Assembly (NCBI RefSeq): GCF_902499135.1
Contig: NZ_CABVPR010000054.1
Span: forward strand, 1-39,699
Origin: Burkholderia dolosa
GTDB taxonomy: Bacteria; Pseudomonadota; Gammaproteobacteria; Burkholderiales; Burkholderiaceae
Direction: 5' to 3'
DNA length: 39,699 nucleotides
Shown here: positions 1-8,243 of the stretch, piece by piece
Layout of the letters: each line of letters begins with the position of its first letter
Numbering within the stretch: position 1 is the stretch's first letter
The notes under the pieces: model-generated
The model's database searches: none
Told to the model about the DNA's origin: nothing
The model's input: only the letters and a program-made list of their open reading frames with translations
Program-made: the position numbers and the translations under genes

Positions 1-75
1 GGAGCGGGAGACGAGTCTCGAACTCGCGACCTCAACCTTGGCAAGGTTGCGCTCTACCAACTGAGCTACTCCCGC
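1..75 (-). tRNA. tRNA-Gly (anticodon GCC)
   Basis: Read on the minus strand, the sequence starts GCGGGAG and ends CTCCCGC-T-CC, giving a perfect 7-bp acceptor stem. The D-loop motif AGCTCAGTTGGTAGAGC and the T-arm GTTCGAGAC are standard. The anticodon stem CAACC/GGTTG encloses the loop TTGCCAA, so the anticodon is GCC and the tRNA reads glycine codons GGC and GGU. The final A of CCA falls just outside the window. It follows uvrC and pgsA as glyW does in E. coli, where further tRNA genes come next; any such genes here would lie to the left of position 1. Confidence 0.97.
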
Positions 76-131
76 ATACCGCATCACTGCCCTTCCTTCA
101 CATCTGCTTCGCAGTGCAGCGGAGAAGCGAG

Positions 132-160
132 ATTATGTAGAAGGCACATTCGTGTGTCAA
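132..160 (-). promoter_or_regulatory. Sigma-70 promoter of the tRNA-Gly gene
   Basis: On the minus strand a perfect -35 hexamer TTGACA (155-160) is followed by a 17-base spacer and the -10 hexamer CATAAT (132-137), five of six consensus bases. It points at the tRNA-Gly gene, whose mature 5' end lies 57 bases downstream. This is the best-matched promoter in the window and suits a strongly expressed stable RNA. It shows that the tRNA need not depend on transcription from uvrC-pgsA. Confidence 0.85.
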
Positions 161-182
161 GGCCTTTTCCCGCCCTTTTTCC

Positions 183-222
183 AAAAAACCGACGCGTCGA
201 GCGCGCGTGCCGAACGCGACGG
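183..222 (-). terminator. Possible intrinsic terminator after pgsA
   Basis: On the minus strand, arms CCGTCGCG (215-222) and CGCGTCGG (189-196) pair at 7 of 8 positions around an 18-base loop, followed at once by six T (183-188). It sits directly after the pgsA stop codon and before the tRNA promoter. The long loop and single mismatch make it only moderately convincing. Confidence 0.45.
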
Positions 223-224
223 CG

Positions 225-812
225 TCATGCGCCGCCGCGCTCGCGGATCTGCGGCCACGCGAGTTTCATGTAGTACAGCATCGACCAGATCGTCAGCACC
301 GCGGCGAGATACATCAGCCACTCGCCCCACACTCGCGTGTCGATCGTCGCGATACCGAGCGGCAGCGGACCGTAGTACAGCAGCATCGGGATCGCGACCA
401 TCTGGCATGCGGTCTTGAACTTGCCGAGCTGGTTCACGGCGACGCTCTTCGACGCACCGATCTGCGCCATCCACTCGCGCAGTGCCGAGATTGCGATCTC
501 GCGGCCGACGATCACGAGCGCGATCGCCGCATCGACACGGGCGATCTGCACGAGGATCAGCAGTGCGGCGGTCACCATCAGCTTGTCCGCGACCGGGTCG
601 AGGAACGCACCGAACGACGACGTCTGGTTCCATTTGCGCGCGAGAAACCCGTCGAACCAGTCGGTCAGCGCGGCGAGGATGAAGATCAGCGCCGCTGCCA
701 GATTGCGGTGCGCGCCGCCCATCACCGTGTCCGGCAGATAGAACACGCCGACGACGAGCGGAATCAGCACGATCCGCACCCACGTCAGGAATATCGGGAA
801 ATTGAACGGCAT
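225..812 (-). CDS. pgsA: CDP-diacylglycerol--glycerol-3-phosphate 3-phosphatidyltransferase
   Basis: Makes phosphatidylglycerol phosphate from CDP-diacylglycerol and glycerol-3-phosphate, the committed step towards phosphatidylglycerol and cardiolipin, in the inner membrane. The 195-residue product carries the complete CDP-alcohol phosphatidyltransferase signature at residues 51-76: D51, D54, G55, A58, R59, G68, D72 and D76, with the metal-binding aspartates intact. Several hydrophobic membrane segments flank it (roughly 8-27, 38-50, 77-95 and a C-terminal pair). The frame stays open upstream for 18 more codons, but MPFNFPIF at 812 matches the family N-terminus and is chosen as start. It lies downstream of uvrC on the same strand and before tRNA-Gly, the E. 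coli order. Confidence 0.95.
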   Translation of the reverse strand: MPFNFPIFLTWVRIVLIPLVVGVFYLPDTVMGGAHRNLAAALIFILAALTDWFDGFLARKWNQTSSFGAFLDPVADKLMVTAALLILVQIARVDAAIALVIVGREIAISALREWMAQIGASKSVAVNQLGKFKTACQMVAIPMLLYYGPLPLGIATIDTRVWGEWLMYLAAVLTIWSMLYYMKLAWPQIRERGGA

Positions 813-908
813 GGCATCCGGGACAGTAAAGGATTCGCAATTGTGCCGTGTCGACCGGCCTGCCACAAGAACGCAGACGAACGCATCAGGCGCCCGGCCC
901 CGCAGCGG

Positions 909-2918
909 TCAGTGCAACTGCTTGTAGATCTGCTCGGCCAGCGCGTGCGAAATCCCTTCGACGCTCGCCAGCTCCTCGACGCTCGCCGCGACGACGCCGC
1001 GCAGCCCGCCGAACCGCGCGAGCAGCCGCTGCCGCCGCTTCGCGCCGACGCCTTCGAGCTCCTCGAGCCGCGACGTCTGACGCGCCTTCGCACGCTTCGC
1101 GCGCATCCCGGTGATCGCGAAACGGTGCGCTTCGTCGCGAATCTGCGCGACGAGCATCAGCGCGGCGCTCTCCTTGCCGAGTTCGAGCGGCGCGCGGCCG
1201 TCGGCGAATACGAGCGTCTCGAGGCCGACCTTGCGTCCCTCGCCTTTCGCGACGCCGACCAGCATCGACGTGTCGAGCCCGAGCTCGGTGAACACCTGGC
1301 GCGCGATCTCGACCTGCCCCTTGCCGCCGTCGATCAGCACGATGTTCGGCAGCAGGCTCGATGCCTCGGCGCGCCGCGTCGATTCGCCGTCGATGCCGGC
1401 CGCGTCGTCCGCGGCCGCAGACTGCGCAGCCTGCTCGACCATCTTCTCGTAGCGGCGCGTCAGCACCTGGCGCATCGCCGCGTAGTCGTCGCCCGGCGTG
1501 ATGCCGGCGATGTTGTAGCGGCGATACTCGCCCGACTGCATCTTGTGATGGTGGTACACGACGCACGACGCCTGCGTCGCCTCGCCCATCGTGTGGCTGA
1601 TGTCGAAGCACTCGATCCGCAGCGTCGCGAGATCGTCGCATTCGAGGCCGAGCGTCTCGGCCAGCGCGCGCGTGCGCGCCTGCTGCGAGCCCTGCTCGGA
1701 CAGCAGCCGCGCGAGCGCGAGCCGCGCGTTCTGCTCGGCCATCGACAGCCACGCCCGTCGCTGCCCCTGCGGCTGCCGTATCAGCGATACCTTGTGGCCG
1801 ACCTGCTCGGACAGCAGCTCGAGCAGGTCGCGGCTCGCCGGCGCATGGCTCACGACCAGCACCGGCGGCACGCGATTGCCGAGGTAGTGCTGCGCGATGA
1901 ACGCGTCGAGCACTTCGGCCTCGACGGACGCCGACGCGGCACGCGCATCGGCGCCTTCGTCGGCCGGCCGGTCGCCGCTCTCGTCCGTCGGCTCGGGCTC
2001 GTCGCCGAGCCCCCCTTCGGCGAGCGTCAGCGCGCTTTCGACGTGCGTCGGGAAATACGCCTTGTCGCCGAGATGCCGGCCGCCGCGCACCATCGCGAGG
2101 TTCACGCACACGCGCCCGCCCTGCGCGACGACCGCCAGGATGTCGACGTCGCTGTCGCTGCCCACTTCGATCGCCTGCTGGTGCAGCACCGTCGCGAGCG
2201 AGCTCATCTGGTTGCGCACGGCGGCCGCCTGCTCGAACTTCAGCTCGGCCGCGAACGCGTGCATCTTCTGCTCGAGCTCCTTCATCACTTCCGACTGCCG
2301 GCCAAGCAGAAAGCGCGCGGCGTTCGACACGTCGACCGCGTAGTCTTCCTCGGAAATCGCGCCGACGCACGGCGCCGTGCAGCGTCCGATCTGATGCAGC
2401 AGGCACGGCCGCGTCCGGTTGTTGAACACGGAGTCTTCGCAGGTGCGCAGCTGGAACACGCGCTGCAGGATCTGGATGCTCTCGCGCACGGCCCATGCGC
2501 TCGGAAACGGGCCGAAATACTGGTTCTGCCTGTCGACGGAGCCGCGGTAGTACGCCATCCGCGGAAAACGGTGCGCGGTGAGCTTCAGGTACGGGTACGA
2601 CTTGTCGTCGCGGAACAGGATGTTGTAGCGCGGCGCGAGCGCCTTGATCAAATTGTTCTCGAGCAGCAGCGCCTCGGCCTCCGACCGCGTGACGGTCGTC
2701 TCGATCCGCGCGATGCGCGTGACCATCATCGCGATGCGCGGCGACAGCTGCGTCTTCGTGAAATAGCTCGATACGCGCTTTTTCAGGTCGCGCGCCTTGC
2801 CGACGTAGAGCACGGTGCCGGCCGCGTCGTAATAGCGGTAGACGCCCGGCATGTGCGGCAGCTGCGCGAGGATCTTCTTCGGTTCGAACGGGATGTCGGA
2901 GGCTTCTGAGGACGTCAT
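909..2918 (-). CDS. uvrC: UvrABC system protein C (excinuclease subunit C)
   Basis: Makes the dual incisions around bulky DNA lesions after UvrA/UvrB recognition in nucleotide excision repair. Domains in order: GIY-YIG nuclease (about 20-100, with GVYRYY and [12 protein letters not shown]), a cysteine set C160, C172, C180, C184 with the spacing reported for the UvrC iron-sulphur cluster, the UVR motif that binds UvrB (about 208-243), the RNase H-like nuclease for the 5' cut (about 400-590), and tandem helix-hairpin-helix motifs at the C-terminus ([16 protein letters not shown] and the following repeat). At 669 residues it is longer than E. coli UvrC (610). The excess includes an acidic, low-complexity insert at about 303-332 and an alanine-rich one at about 490-515. 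It diverges from earP, separated by 76 bases. Confidence 0.97.
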   Translation of the reverse strand: MTSSEASDIPFEPKKILAQLPHMPGVYRYYDAAGTVLYVGKARDLKKRVSSYFTKTQLSPRIAMMVTRIARIETTVTRSEAEALLLENNLIKALAPRYNILFRDDKSYPYLKLTAHRFPRMAYYRGSVDRQNQYFGPFPSAWAVRESIQILQRVFQLRTCEDSVFNNRTRPCLLHQIGRCTAPCVGAISEEDYAVDVSNAARFLLGRQSEVMKELEQKMHAFAAELKFEQAAAVRNQMSSLATVLHQQAIEVGSDSDVDILAVVAQGGRVCVNLAMVRGGRHLGDKAYFPTHVESALTLAEGGLGDEPEPTDESGDRPADEGADARAASASVEAEVLDAFIAQHYLGNRVPPVLVVSHAPASRDLLELLSEQVGHKVSLIRQPQGQRRAWLSMAEQNARLALARLLSEQGSQQARTRALAETLGLECDDLATLRIECFDISHTMGEATQASCVVYHHHKMQSGEYRRYNIAGITPGDDYAAMRQVLTRRYEKMVEQAAQSAAADDAAGIDGESTRRAEASSLLPNIVLIDGGKGQVEIARQVFTELGLDTSMLVGVAKGEGRKVGLETLVFADGRAPLELGKESAALMLVAQIRDEAHRFAITGMRAKRAKARQTSRLEELEGVGAKRRQRLLARFGGLRGVVAASVEELASVEGISHALAEQIYKQLH

Positions 2919-2994
2919 GCGTGATCCGGGCGCCGTCGGGCGCGGGACGGGTCTATTAGAATCGCCAGTTTAGAGCATTCACCGGCCCGCTTCG

Positions 2995-4179
2995 ATGCCA
3001 CATACCGCGTCCTCCCGTTCATCGCTCGCGCCCGGCGAGCCGATCGCCTGCGATCTGTTCTGCACGGTGATCGACAACTTCGGCGACATCGGCGTGTGCT
3101 GGCGTCTCGCACGTCAGCTCGCGCACGAGCACGGCTGGCAGGTGCGCGTGTTCGTCGACGACTTGCGCACGTTCGCACGACTCGCGCCGCAGGTCGATCC
3201 CGATACGGGACGACAGACCGTCGACGGAATCGCGATCGAGCACTGGCATGCGCAGGCGGGCGACGCGCTGGACATCGCCGACGTCGTGATCGAAGCGTTC
3301 GCGTGCGAGTTGCCCGGCGCGTATCTCGCGGCGATGGCACGACGCGCGCGGCGCCCGGTGTGGATCAATCTCGAATACCTGAGCGCCGAGGACTGGGTCG
3401 CGGACTTCCATCTGCGTCCGTCGCCGCATCCGCGCTATCCGCTGCTGAAGACGTTCTTCTTCCCGGGCCTGTCGGCCGGCACCGGCGGCGTGCTGAAGGA
3501 GCGCGACCTCGACGCGCGGCGCACCGCATTCGAAACCGATGCGGCCGCGCGCGACGCGTGGTGGCGGCATGCGACCGGCGGCGCGCCGCCGGCGCCCGGC
3601 ACGACGGTCGTCAGCCTGTTCGCTTACGAGAATCCGGCCGTGAGCGCGCTGCTCGAACAGTGGCGCGACGGCGCGGCTCCGGTCGTCGCGCTCGTGCCGA
3701 CGGGCCGCGTATCGCCGGCCGTCGCACGCTTTTTCGGGGTCGAGTCGTTCGGCGCGGGCGCACACGCGGCGAGCGGCAATCTGGTCGCGCACGGGCTCGC
3801 GTTCGTCCCGCAGGCCGACTATGACGCGCTGCTGTGGGCAGCCGACGTCAATTTCGTGCGCGGCGAAGATTCGTTCGTCCGCGCGCAATGGGCGCGCAAG
3901 CCGTTCGTCTGGCACATCTACCCACAGGCGGACGACGCGCACCTGCCGAAGCTCGATGCCGCGCTCGCGCATCTGTCGGCCGGTCTCGCCGACGCGCCGC
4001 GCGCGGCGCTCGAGCGCTTCTGGCACGCGTGGAACGGCGCCGGCACGCCCGACTGGACCGATTTCTGGCAGCACCGCACGGCGCTGCAACGGAATGCCGA
4101 GCGCTGGGCCGACACGCTCGCGGCGGTCGGCGATCTTGCCGCAAAGCTGGCCGAATATGCAAAATCTCAGTTAAAATAA
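2995..4179 (+). CDS. earP: EF-P arginine rhamnosyltransferase
   Basis: Transfers rhamnose from dTDP-L-rhamnose to Arg32 of elongation factor P, activating it to rescue ribosomes stalled at polyproline. The 394-residue protein has the GT-B fold family (formerly DUF2331) hallmarks: the N-terminal motif IDNFGDIGVCWRLARQL, with the conserved aspartate pair at D27 and D31 (equivalent to the catalytic or structural pair of characterised EarP), and the C-terminal donor-site motif RGEDSFVRAQWA around E291. It directly precedes efp on the same strand, and that EF-P has arginine at position 32, which fixes the assignment. The dTDP-rhamnose biosynthesis genes are not in the window. The first 14 residues before the conserved core are low complexity, so a slightly later start is possible, but no nearby in-frame ATG offers one. 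Confidence 0.95.
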   Translation: MPHTASSRSSLAPGEPIACDLFCTVIDNFGDIGVCWRLARQLAHEHGWQVRVFVDDLRTFARLAPQVDPDTGRQTVDGIAIEHWHAQAGDALDIADVVIEAFACELPGAYLAAMARRARRPVWINLEYLSAEDWVADFHLRPSPHPRYPLLKTFFFPGLSAGTGGVLKERDLDARRTAFETDAAARDAWWRHATGGAPPAPGTTVVSLFAYENPAVSALLEQWRDGAAPVVALVPTGRVSPAVARFFGVESFGAGAHAASGNLVAHGLAFVPQADYDALLWAADVNFVRGEDSFVRAQWARKPFVWHIYPQADDAHLPKLDAALAHLSAGLADAPRAALERFWHAWNGAGTPDWTDFWQHRTALQRNAERWADTLAAVGDLAAKLAEYAKSQLK

Positions 4180-4190
4180 GCGGTTATCCG

Positions 4191-4257
4191 ACGGCTGACC
4201 ACGCAAGCGCTCGCTTTTGGCGCCCACCGGAACCACCCCGCTTGCGTCGTCAGCCGT
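4191..4257 (+). promoter_or_regulatory. Long imperfect hairpin between earP and efp
   Basis: Two 18-base arms, 4191-4208 and 4240-4257, are complementary at 17 positions with one central C/C mismatch, enclosing a 31-base loop. It begins 11 bases after the earP stop and ends 52 bases before the efp start. No T-run follows it, so it is not a standard intrinsic terminator. It lies in the efp 5' leader or in an earP-efp transcript, where it could be an RNA processing site, a stabilising 3' end for earP, or a leader element controlling efp. Function is inference; the pairing is visible directly. Confidence 0.6.
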
Positions 4258-4309
4258 TTGTGCAACGCTCAGGCACCTCTTTATTTGATTTGATCAGGAC
4301 AGTTTTTTT

Positions 4310-4867
4310 ATGAAAACCGCACAGGAACTCCGCGTAGGCAACGTCGTGCAGATCGGCAGCGACGCCTGGGTCGTCTCGAAGACGGAATACAACAAGTCGG
4401 GCCGTAACGCCGCCGTCGTCAAGCTGAAGATGAAGAACCTGCTGACGAACGCCGGCCAGGAATCGGTCTACAAGGCCGACGACAAGTTCGACGTCGTCGT
4501 GCTCGACCGCAAGGAAGTGACGTACTCGTACTTCGCCGACCCGATGTACGTGTTCATGGACGCCGACTACAACCAGTACGAAGTCGAAGCCGAAATGATG
4601 GGCGACGCGCTGAACTACCTCGAAGACGGGATGGCATGCGAAGTCGTGTTCTACAACGAGAAGGCGATCTCGGTCGAACTGCCGACGATCCTCGTTCGCG
4701 AAATCACGTACACGGAACCGGCCGTCAAGGGCGACACGTCGTCGGGCAAGGTGCTGAAGAACGCGAAGCTCGCGACGGGCTTCGAGCTGCAGGTGCCGCT
4801 CTTCTGCAACACCGGCGACAAGATCGAAATCGACACGCGTACGCACGAGTACCGCAGCCGCGCGTAA
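4310..4867 (+). CDS. efp: Elongation factor P (Arg32 type)
   Basis: Binds the ribosome between the P and E sites and promotes peptide bond formation at consecutive prolines. The 185-residue protein has the usual three beta-barrel domains (KOW-like domain I at about 1-63, OB domains II and III to the end, closing with [14 protein letters not shown]). The modification loop reads YNKSGRNAA with Arg at position 32 rather than the lysine modified by EpmA or the DHS-type systems, so it is a substrate for EarP, encoded immediately upstream. The ATG follows a run of T; the best Shine-Dalgarno is AGGACA about 8 bases ahead. A strong terminator follows, so efp ends its transcription unit. Confidence 0.98.
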   Translation: MKTAQELRVGNVVQIGSDAWVVSKTEYNKSGRNAAVVKLKMKNLLTNAGQESVYKADDKFDVVVLDRKEVTYSYFADPMYVFMDADYNQYEVEAEMMGDALNYLEDGMACEVVFYNEKAISVELPTILVREITYTEPAVKGDTSSGKVLKNAKLATGFELQVPLFCNTGDKIEIDTRTHEYRSRA

Positions 4868-4891
4868 GCTGCCGCGATTGCCGCACCGCAC

Positions 4892-4917
4892 AAAGCGCCC
4901 TTCGGGGCGCTTTTTGT
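4892..4917 (+). terminator. Intrinsic terminator of efp
   Basis: AGCGCCC (4894-4900), TTCG tetraloop, GGGCGCT (4905-4911), then a T-rich run to about 4917. This is a 7-bp GC-rich stem with a stable tetraloop, 25 bases after the efp stop codon. Confidence 0.92.
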
Positions 4918-5134
4918 TTGCCCGCCGGCGCCGGCAATCGCGCGTGGGTGCCATAAGCAACACAAAATCCAGCGAGAAAGGTATTCAATTTGTATCATCG
5001 GTAACTGTTTTATAGCGCCAGGAAAATAATGCACGTCTGGCGTTCGGCGGGGCATAAAATCGGTTTTTAATCTGACATGCGGCCGCGGCGCCACTGTCCG
5101 CGGCCCGCTTCTCTTGACCCGACTCGCGTCCACC

Positions 5135-6520
5135 ATGCCACACGCCCTGATTGTCGAAGACGATCCCAACAGTCTGTCCGGCCTCACCGCGCTGCTCGCC
5201 GCAGACGGCTTCTCGGTCGACACGGCCACGTCGCTCGCCGAAGCGCGCACGGCGCTCGGCCGATCGATTCCGGACGTCGTCCTCGTCGACCTGAACCTGC
5301 CGGACGGCAGCGGATTCGACCTGCTCCAGCATCTGCCGCAGCAGCAACCGAACGGGTCGCTGCCCGTGATCGTGCTGACCGGCAACGCGACGGTCGAAAG
5401 CGCGATCGAGGGCCTGCGCCACGGCATCTGGGACTACCTGCTGAAGCCGATCAACATTCCGCGGCTGCGCAGCCTGCTCGCGCGCATTCCGCGGCCGTAC
5501 GAGCTGATCGAGGAAGTGCAGTCGCTGCGTGCGTCGCTGCGTCATCTCGGTCACTTCGGCGCGCTCGTCGGCCGCAGCGAGGCGATGCAGCACGTGTACG
5601 ACATGATCGAGCACAACGCACGCACCGAAACGGCCGTGCTGTTCGCCGGGGAAGCCGGTACCGGCAAGAAGTTGGCCGCGCGCACGCTGCACGACCTGAG
5701 CCGTCGCCGCAAGGGCCCGTTCGTGTCGTTCGACTGCCGGATGATCGCGCAGGGCGGTCGGCACGGCGCGTCGCTCGACAGCGTGCTGTTCGGGCACGAA
5801 CGCGGCGCGTTCGACGGCGCCGAGCGGCGCGAAGCGGGGCTGTTCGAACAGGCGGGCGGCGGCACGCTGTTTCTCGACGAGATCACCGCACTTCCGCTGG
5901 TGCTGCAGGAAGCGCTGCTGCACGCGCTCGATTCGCAGAATTTCATGCGGATCGGCGGGACGAGCACTATCGCGAGCGACTTCCGGCTGATCGCGAGCAC
6001 GCGCCGTCCGGCGCGCGAAGCGGTCGCGAACGGCACGCTGCGCGAGGATCTGTGGCTGCGCCTCGACGCGGCATCGATCACGATGCCGCCGCTGCGCGAG
6101 CGCGACGGCGATGCGCTCGCGATCGCGGACGCGCTGATCGACGCACTGAACCGCGACGCGCGCGCAACCGGCCGCAGCCGCACCGACAAGCGCGCGGCGC
6201 CGGGCTTCGTGCGCGAATGCCTGTCGTACGAATGGCCGGGCAACGTGCGCGAGCTGCAGGAGCGCGTGCGATTCGCGTACGATGCGTCGGGCGATTTCAT
6301 CGAAACGCTGCGCGCGGGCGAGGCGAGCTTCTCGGCCGGTGCCGCGCTGAACGGCAGCAGCGTGCAGATCAAGGTCGGCACGCCGCTGTCCGACGTCGAG
6401 GACCTGCTGATCCGGGCGACGCTCGACGCGGTCGGCGGCACGCGCCATCGTGCGGCGACGCTGCTCGGCATCAGCCCGAAGACGCTGTACAACAAGCTGC
6501 AGAGAATGAAGGTGAATTGA
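5135..6520 (+). CDS. NtrC-type response regulator with altered GAFTGA loop
   Basis: A 461-residue three-domain regulator. The receiver domain (1-115) has the full phospho-acceptor site: acidic pocket E8/D9/D10, D52, T82, K104. The AAA+ domain (about 140-370) has Walker A GEAGTGKK (172-179), Walker B LFLDEI (245-250) and the arginine-rich sensor region. The C-terminus (about 415-461) is a Fis-type helix-turn-helix ending KTLYNKLQRMK. The sigma-54 contact loop, normally GAFTGA, reads GAFDGA at residues 224-229 (Thr to Asp). That threonine is usually critical for engaging sigma-54, so this protein may act differently or work with a modified interface. No sensor kinase is adjacent: efp lies upstream behind a terminator and nagZ is convergent. 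I chose ATG 5135 over TTG 5114 because MPHALIVEDD begins the receiver fold. Targets are unknown. Confidence 0.9.
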   Translation: MPHALIVEDDPNSLSGLTALLAADGFSVDTATSLAEARTALGRSIPDVVLVDLNLPDGSGFDLLQHLPQQQPNGSLPVIVLTGNATVESAIEGLRHGIWDYLLKPINIPRLRSLLARIPRPYELIEEVQSLRASLRHLGHFGALVGRSEAMQHVYDMIEHNARTETAVLFAGEAGTGKKLAARTLHDLSRRRKGPFVSFDCRMIAQGGRHGASLDSVLFGHERGAFDGAERREAGLFEQAGGGTLFLDEITALPLVLQEALLHALDSQNFMRIGGTSTIASDFRLIASTRRPAREAVANGTLREDLWLRLDAASITMPPLRERDGDALAIADALIDALNRDARATGRSRTDKRAAPGFVRECLSYEWPGNVRELQERVRFAYDASGDFIETLRAGEASFSAGAALNGSSVQIKVGTPLSDVEDLLIRATLDAVGGTRHRAATLLGISPKTLYNKLQRMKVN

Positions 6521-6656
6521 ACGCGCGACGTTCGATCCGACGGACGCGCGTTGCGGTGGCGCGCGTTTACGACGGCACGGCGGCCGCGCGCCAAACCACG
6601 GAGCGTTCATCCCGGCTCTACCCGCTACGCTTGCCGCCCTGCCCAACGCCGCACAT

Positions 6657-6684
6657 GAAAAAAGCCGCGCATGAAAGCGCGGCG
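6657..6684 (-). terminator. Intrinsic terminator of nagZ
   Basis: On the minus strand GCCGCGC (6677-6683), a 6-base loop, GCGCGGC (6664-6670), then six T (6658-6663). It lies 44 bases past the nagZ stop and ends the lepA-to-nagZ gene run. The rest of the 6521-6727 gap between the convergent genes shows nothing else recognisable. Confidence 0.9.
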
Positions 6685-6727
6685 CTTCGTTTGCGCAACA
6701 GCGGCCACCTGCGCGGCACCCTTCGCG

Positions 6728-7756
6728 TTACGCCAACGCGCGCTTCAACAGCGCCTGCGCATGCTGGTACTCGGGCTGCGCAACCAGCTTGTCCCACTTG
6801 AGCGCCTTGCCGCGCGCGCGCATCCGCTTGATGCGCCGCACCGACGTGGCAGACGGCTGCGTGCGCAGTTCGTTCAGCACGACCTCGGCCGCATCCGGCT
6901 GATTGCAGACGAGCACCATGTCGCATCCGGCCGCGAGCGCGGCATCGGCCGCCTGCGTCAGCGTGCCGCCTTCGCGCGCTGCCTCCATCGACAGGTCGTC
7001 GCTGAAGATCGCGCCCGTGAAGCCGAGCCGACCGCGCAGGATGTCCTGCAGCCACACGCGCGAGAAGCCGGCCGGCCGCTTGTCGACCTGCGTGTAGATC
7101 ACGTGTGCGGGAATCACGGCCGACAGCGACAGGCCGAGCCAGTCGTACGGCGCGACGTCGTCGGCCAGAATCGTGTCGAGCGGCCGGTCGTCGGTCGGCA
7201 GCGCGACGTGCGAGTCGGCCTCCGCGAAGCCGTGCCCCGGAAAATGCTTGCCGCAGTTCGCCATTCCGGCAAGCGCGAGCCCGTGATTCAGGCTCTTCGC
7301 GAGCAGCGTGACGACACGCGGATCGCGATGGAACGCGCGATCGCCGATCACCTTCGAGTGCCCGTAGTCGAGGTCGAGCACGGGCGTGAAGCTCATGTCG
7401 ATCCCGCATGCGCGCAGCTCGCCTGCGAGGATGTAGCCGACCGCGGTCGCGACTTTCGTCGCGAGCAGCACGTCGCGGTCCCACAGCTCGCCGAGGCGAC
7501 GCATCGCCGGCAGCACCGTGAAACCGTCGGTGCGGAACCGCTGCACGCGGCCGCCTTCGTGGTCGACCGCAATCAGGATGTCGTCGCGCACCGCGCGGAT
7601 CGAATCGGTCAGTGCGGTCAGTTGCGCGCGGTTTTCGAAGTGCCGCGCGAACAGGATCACGCCGCCGGTATTCGGATGCGCAAGACGCCGCGCATCGTCG
7701 CGCGACAGGGCCGTGCCGACGACGTCGAGCATGACCGGGCCGGGAGTCGTTTTCAT
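6728..7756 (-). CDS. nagZ: Beta-N-acetylhexosaminidase (muropeptide recycling)
   Basis: Cytoplasmic glycosidase of family GH3 that removes N-acetylglucosamine from 1,6-anhydro-muropeptides imported during peptidoglycan recycling. Its product influences AmpC beta-lactamase induction in bacteria with an AmpR circuit. The 342-residue protein has the NagZ motif KHFPGHG (170-176), which includes the catalytic His of the flexible loop, and FSDDLSM (251-257) with the nucleophilic aspartate. It also has the short single-domain length of NagZ, unlike two-domain GH3 beta-glucosidases. It is the last gene of the minus-strand series, 16 bases after acpS, and has its own terminator. Confidence 0.96.
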   Translation of the reverse strand: MKTTPGPVMLDVVGTALSRDDARRLAHPNTGGVILFARHFENRAQLTALTDSIRAVRDDILIAVDHEGGRVQRFRTDGFTVLPAMRRLGELWDRDVLLATKVATAVGYILAGELRACGIDMSFTPVLDLDYGHSKVIGDRAFHRDPRVVTLLAKSLNHGLALAGMANCGKHFPGHGFAEADSHVALPTDDRPLDTILADDVAPYDWLGLSLSAVIPAHVIYTQVDKRPAGFSRVWLQDILRGRLGFTGAIFSDDLSMEAAREGGTLTQAADAALAAGCDMVLVCNQPDAAEVVLNELRTQPSATSVRRIKRMRARGKALKWDKLVAQPEYQHAQALLKRALA

Positions 7757-7772
7757 CGAATCGGGAAGTCCG

Positions 7773-8201
7773 TCAGGGAGTGGGTCGGGAAACCGGTGCG
7801 GGCGCCGCGTCCGTCTCGGCGATCACGAACGACACCGCATAGTCGCGTTCGTCGCTCACCGTCACGCGCGCCGTGATGCCGCGCGCGGCGAGCCAGTCGG
7901 CCAGCTCGCCGGACGCCACCACGTACGGCTCGCCGCTCGGCCGGTTCAGCGTCTGCAGCGCGCGCCATGTCATCGGCCAATGCATGCCGAGCCCGATCGC
8001 CTTCGAGAACGCTTCCTTCGCGGAAAAACGCGTCGCGAGAAACGCGATGCCGCGCGCGTCCGAACGCGCGCGTCGCGCGTGGAACACGCGCAGTTCGTCG
8101 GGCCCGAGCACCTTCTCGGCGAACCGCCCGCCCGTGCGCTCGAGCACGGCCGCGACCCGGCTCACCTGCACGACATCGGTGCCGATACCGTAGATCGCCA
8201 T
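7773..8201 (-). CDS. acpS: Holo-[acyl-carrier-protein] synthase
   Basis: Transfers 4'-phosphopantetheine from coenzyme A to the serine of apo-ACP, activating AcpP (Ser37, encoded at 21216-21455). The N-terminal [13 protein letters not shown] holds the magnesium-binding aspartate and [13 protein letters not shown] the glutamate and lysine of the active site. At 142 residues it is about 15 longer than typical AcpS because of a Pro/Ala-rich C-terminal tail that looks unstructured. It sits between pdxJ (42-base gap) and nagZ (16-base gap); pdxJ-acpS adjacency is widely conserved in proteobacteria. Confidence 0.96.
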   Translation of the reverse strand: MAIYGIGTDVVQVSRVAAVLERTGGRFAEKVLGPDELRVFHARRARSDARGIAFLATRFSAKEAFSKAIGLGMHWPMTWRALQTLNRPSGEPYVVASGELADWLAARGITARVTVSDERDYAVSFVIAETDAAPAPVSRPTP

Positions 8202-8243
8202 GTCAGCAGCGCTCCTGCGAGCTTGCGCAGCGACGCGCCGCCA

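Noticed and set aside
207-2909. A 900-codon open frame on the plus strand opposite pgsA and uvrC
   Set aside because: Composition is almost all Arg, His, Ala, Asp and Leu, as expected when a GC-rich gene is read on the opposite strand; it lies wholly over well-supported genes and has no recognisable domain.
5000-5134. Sigma-54 promoter for the response regulator
   Set aside because: No GG/GC pair with the 10-base spacing of a -24/-12 promoter was found in the gap; an AT-rich stretch is present, but no clear sigma-70 promoter either.
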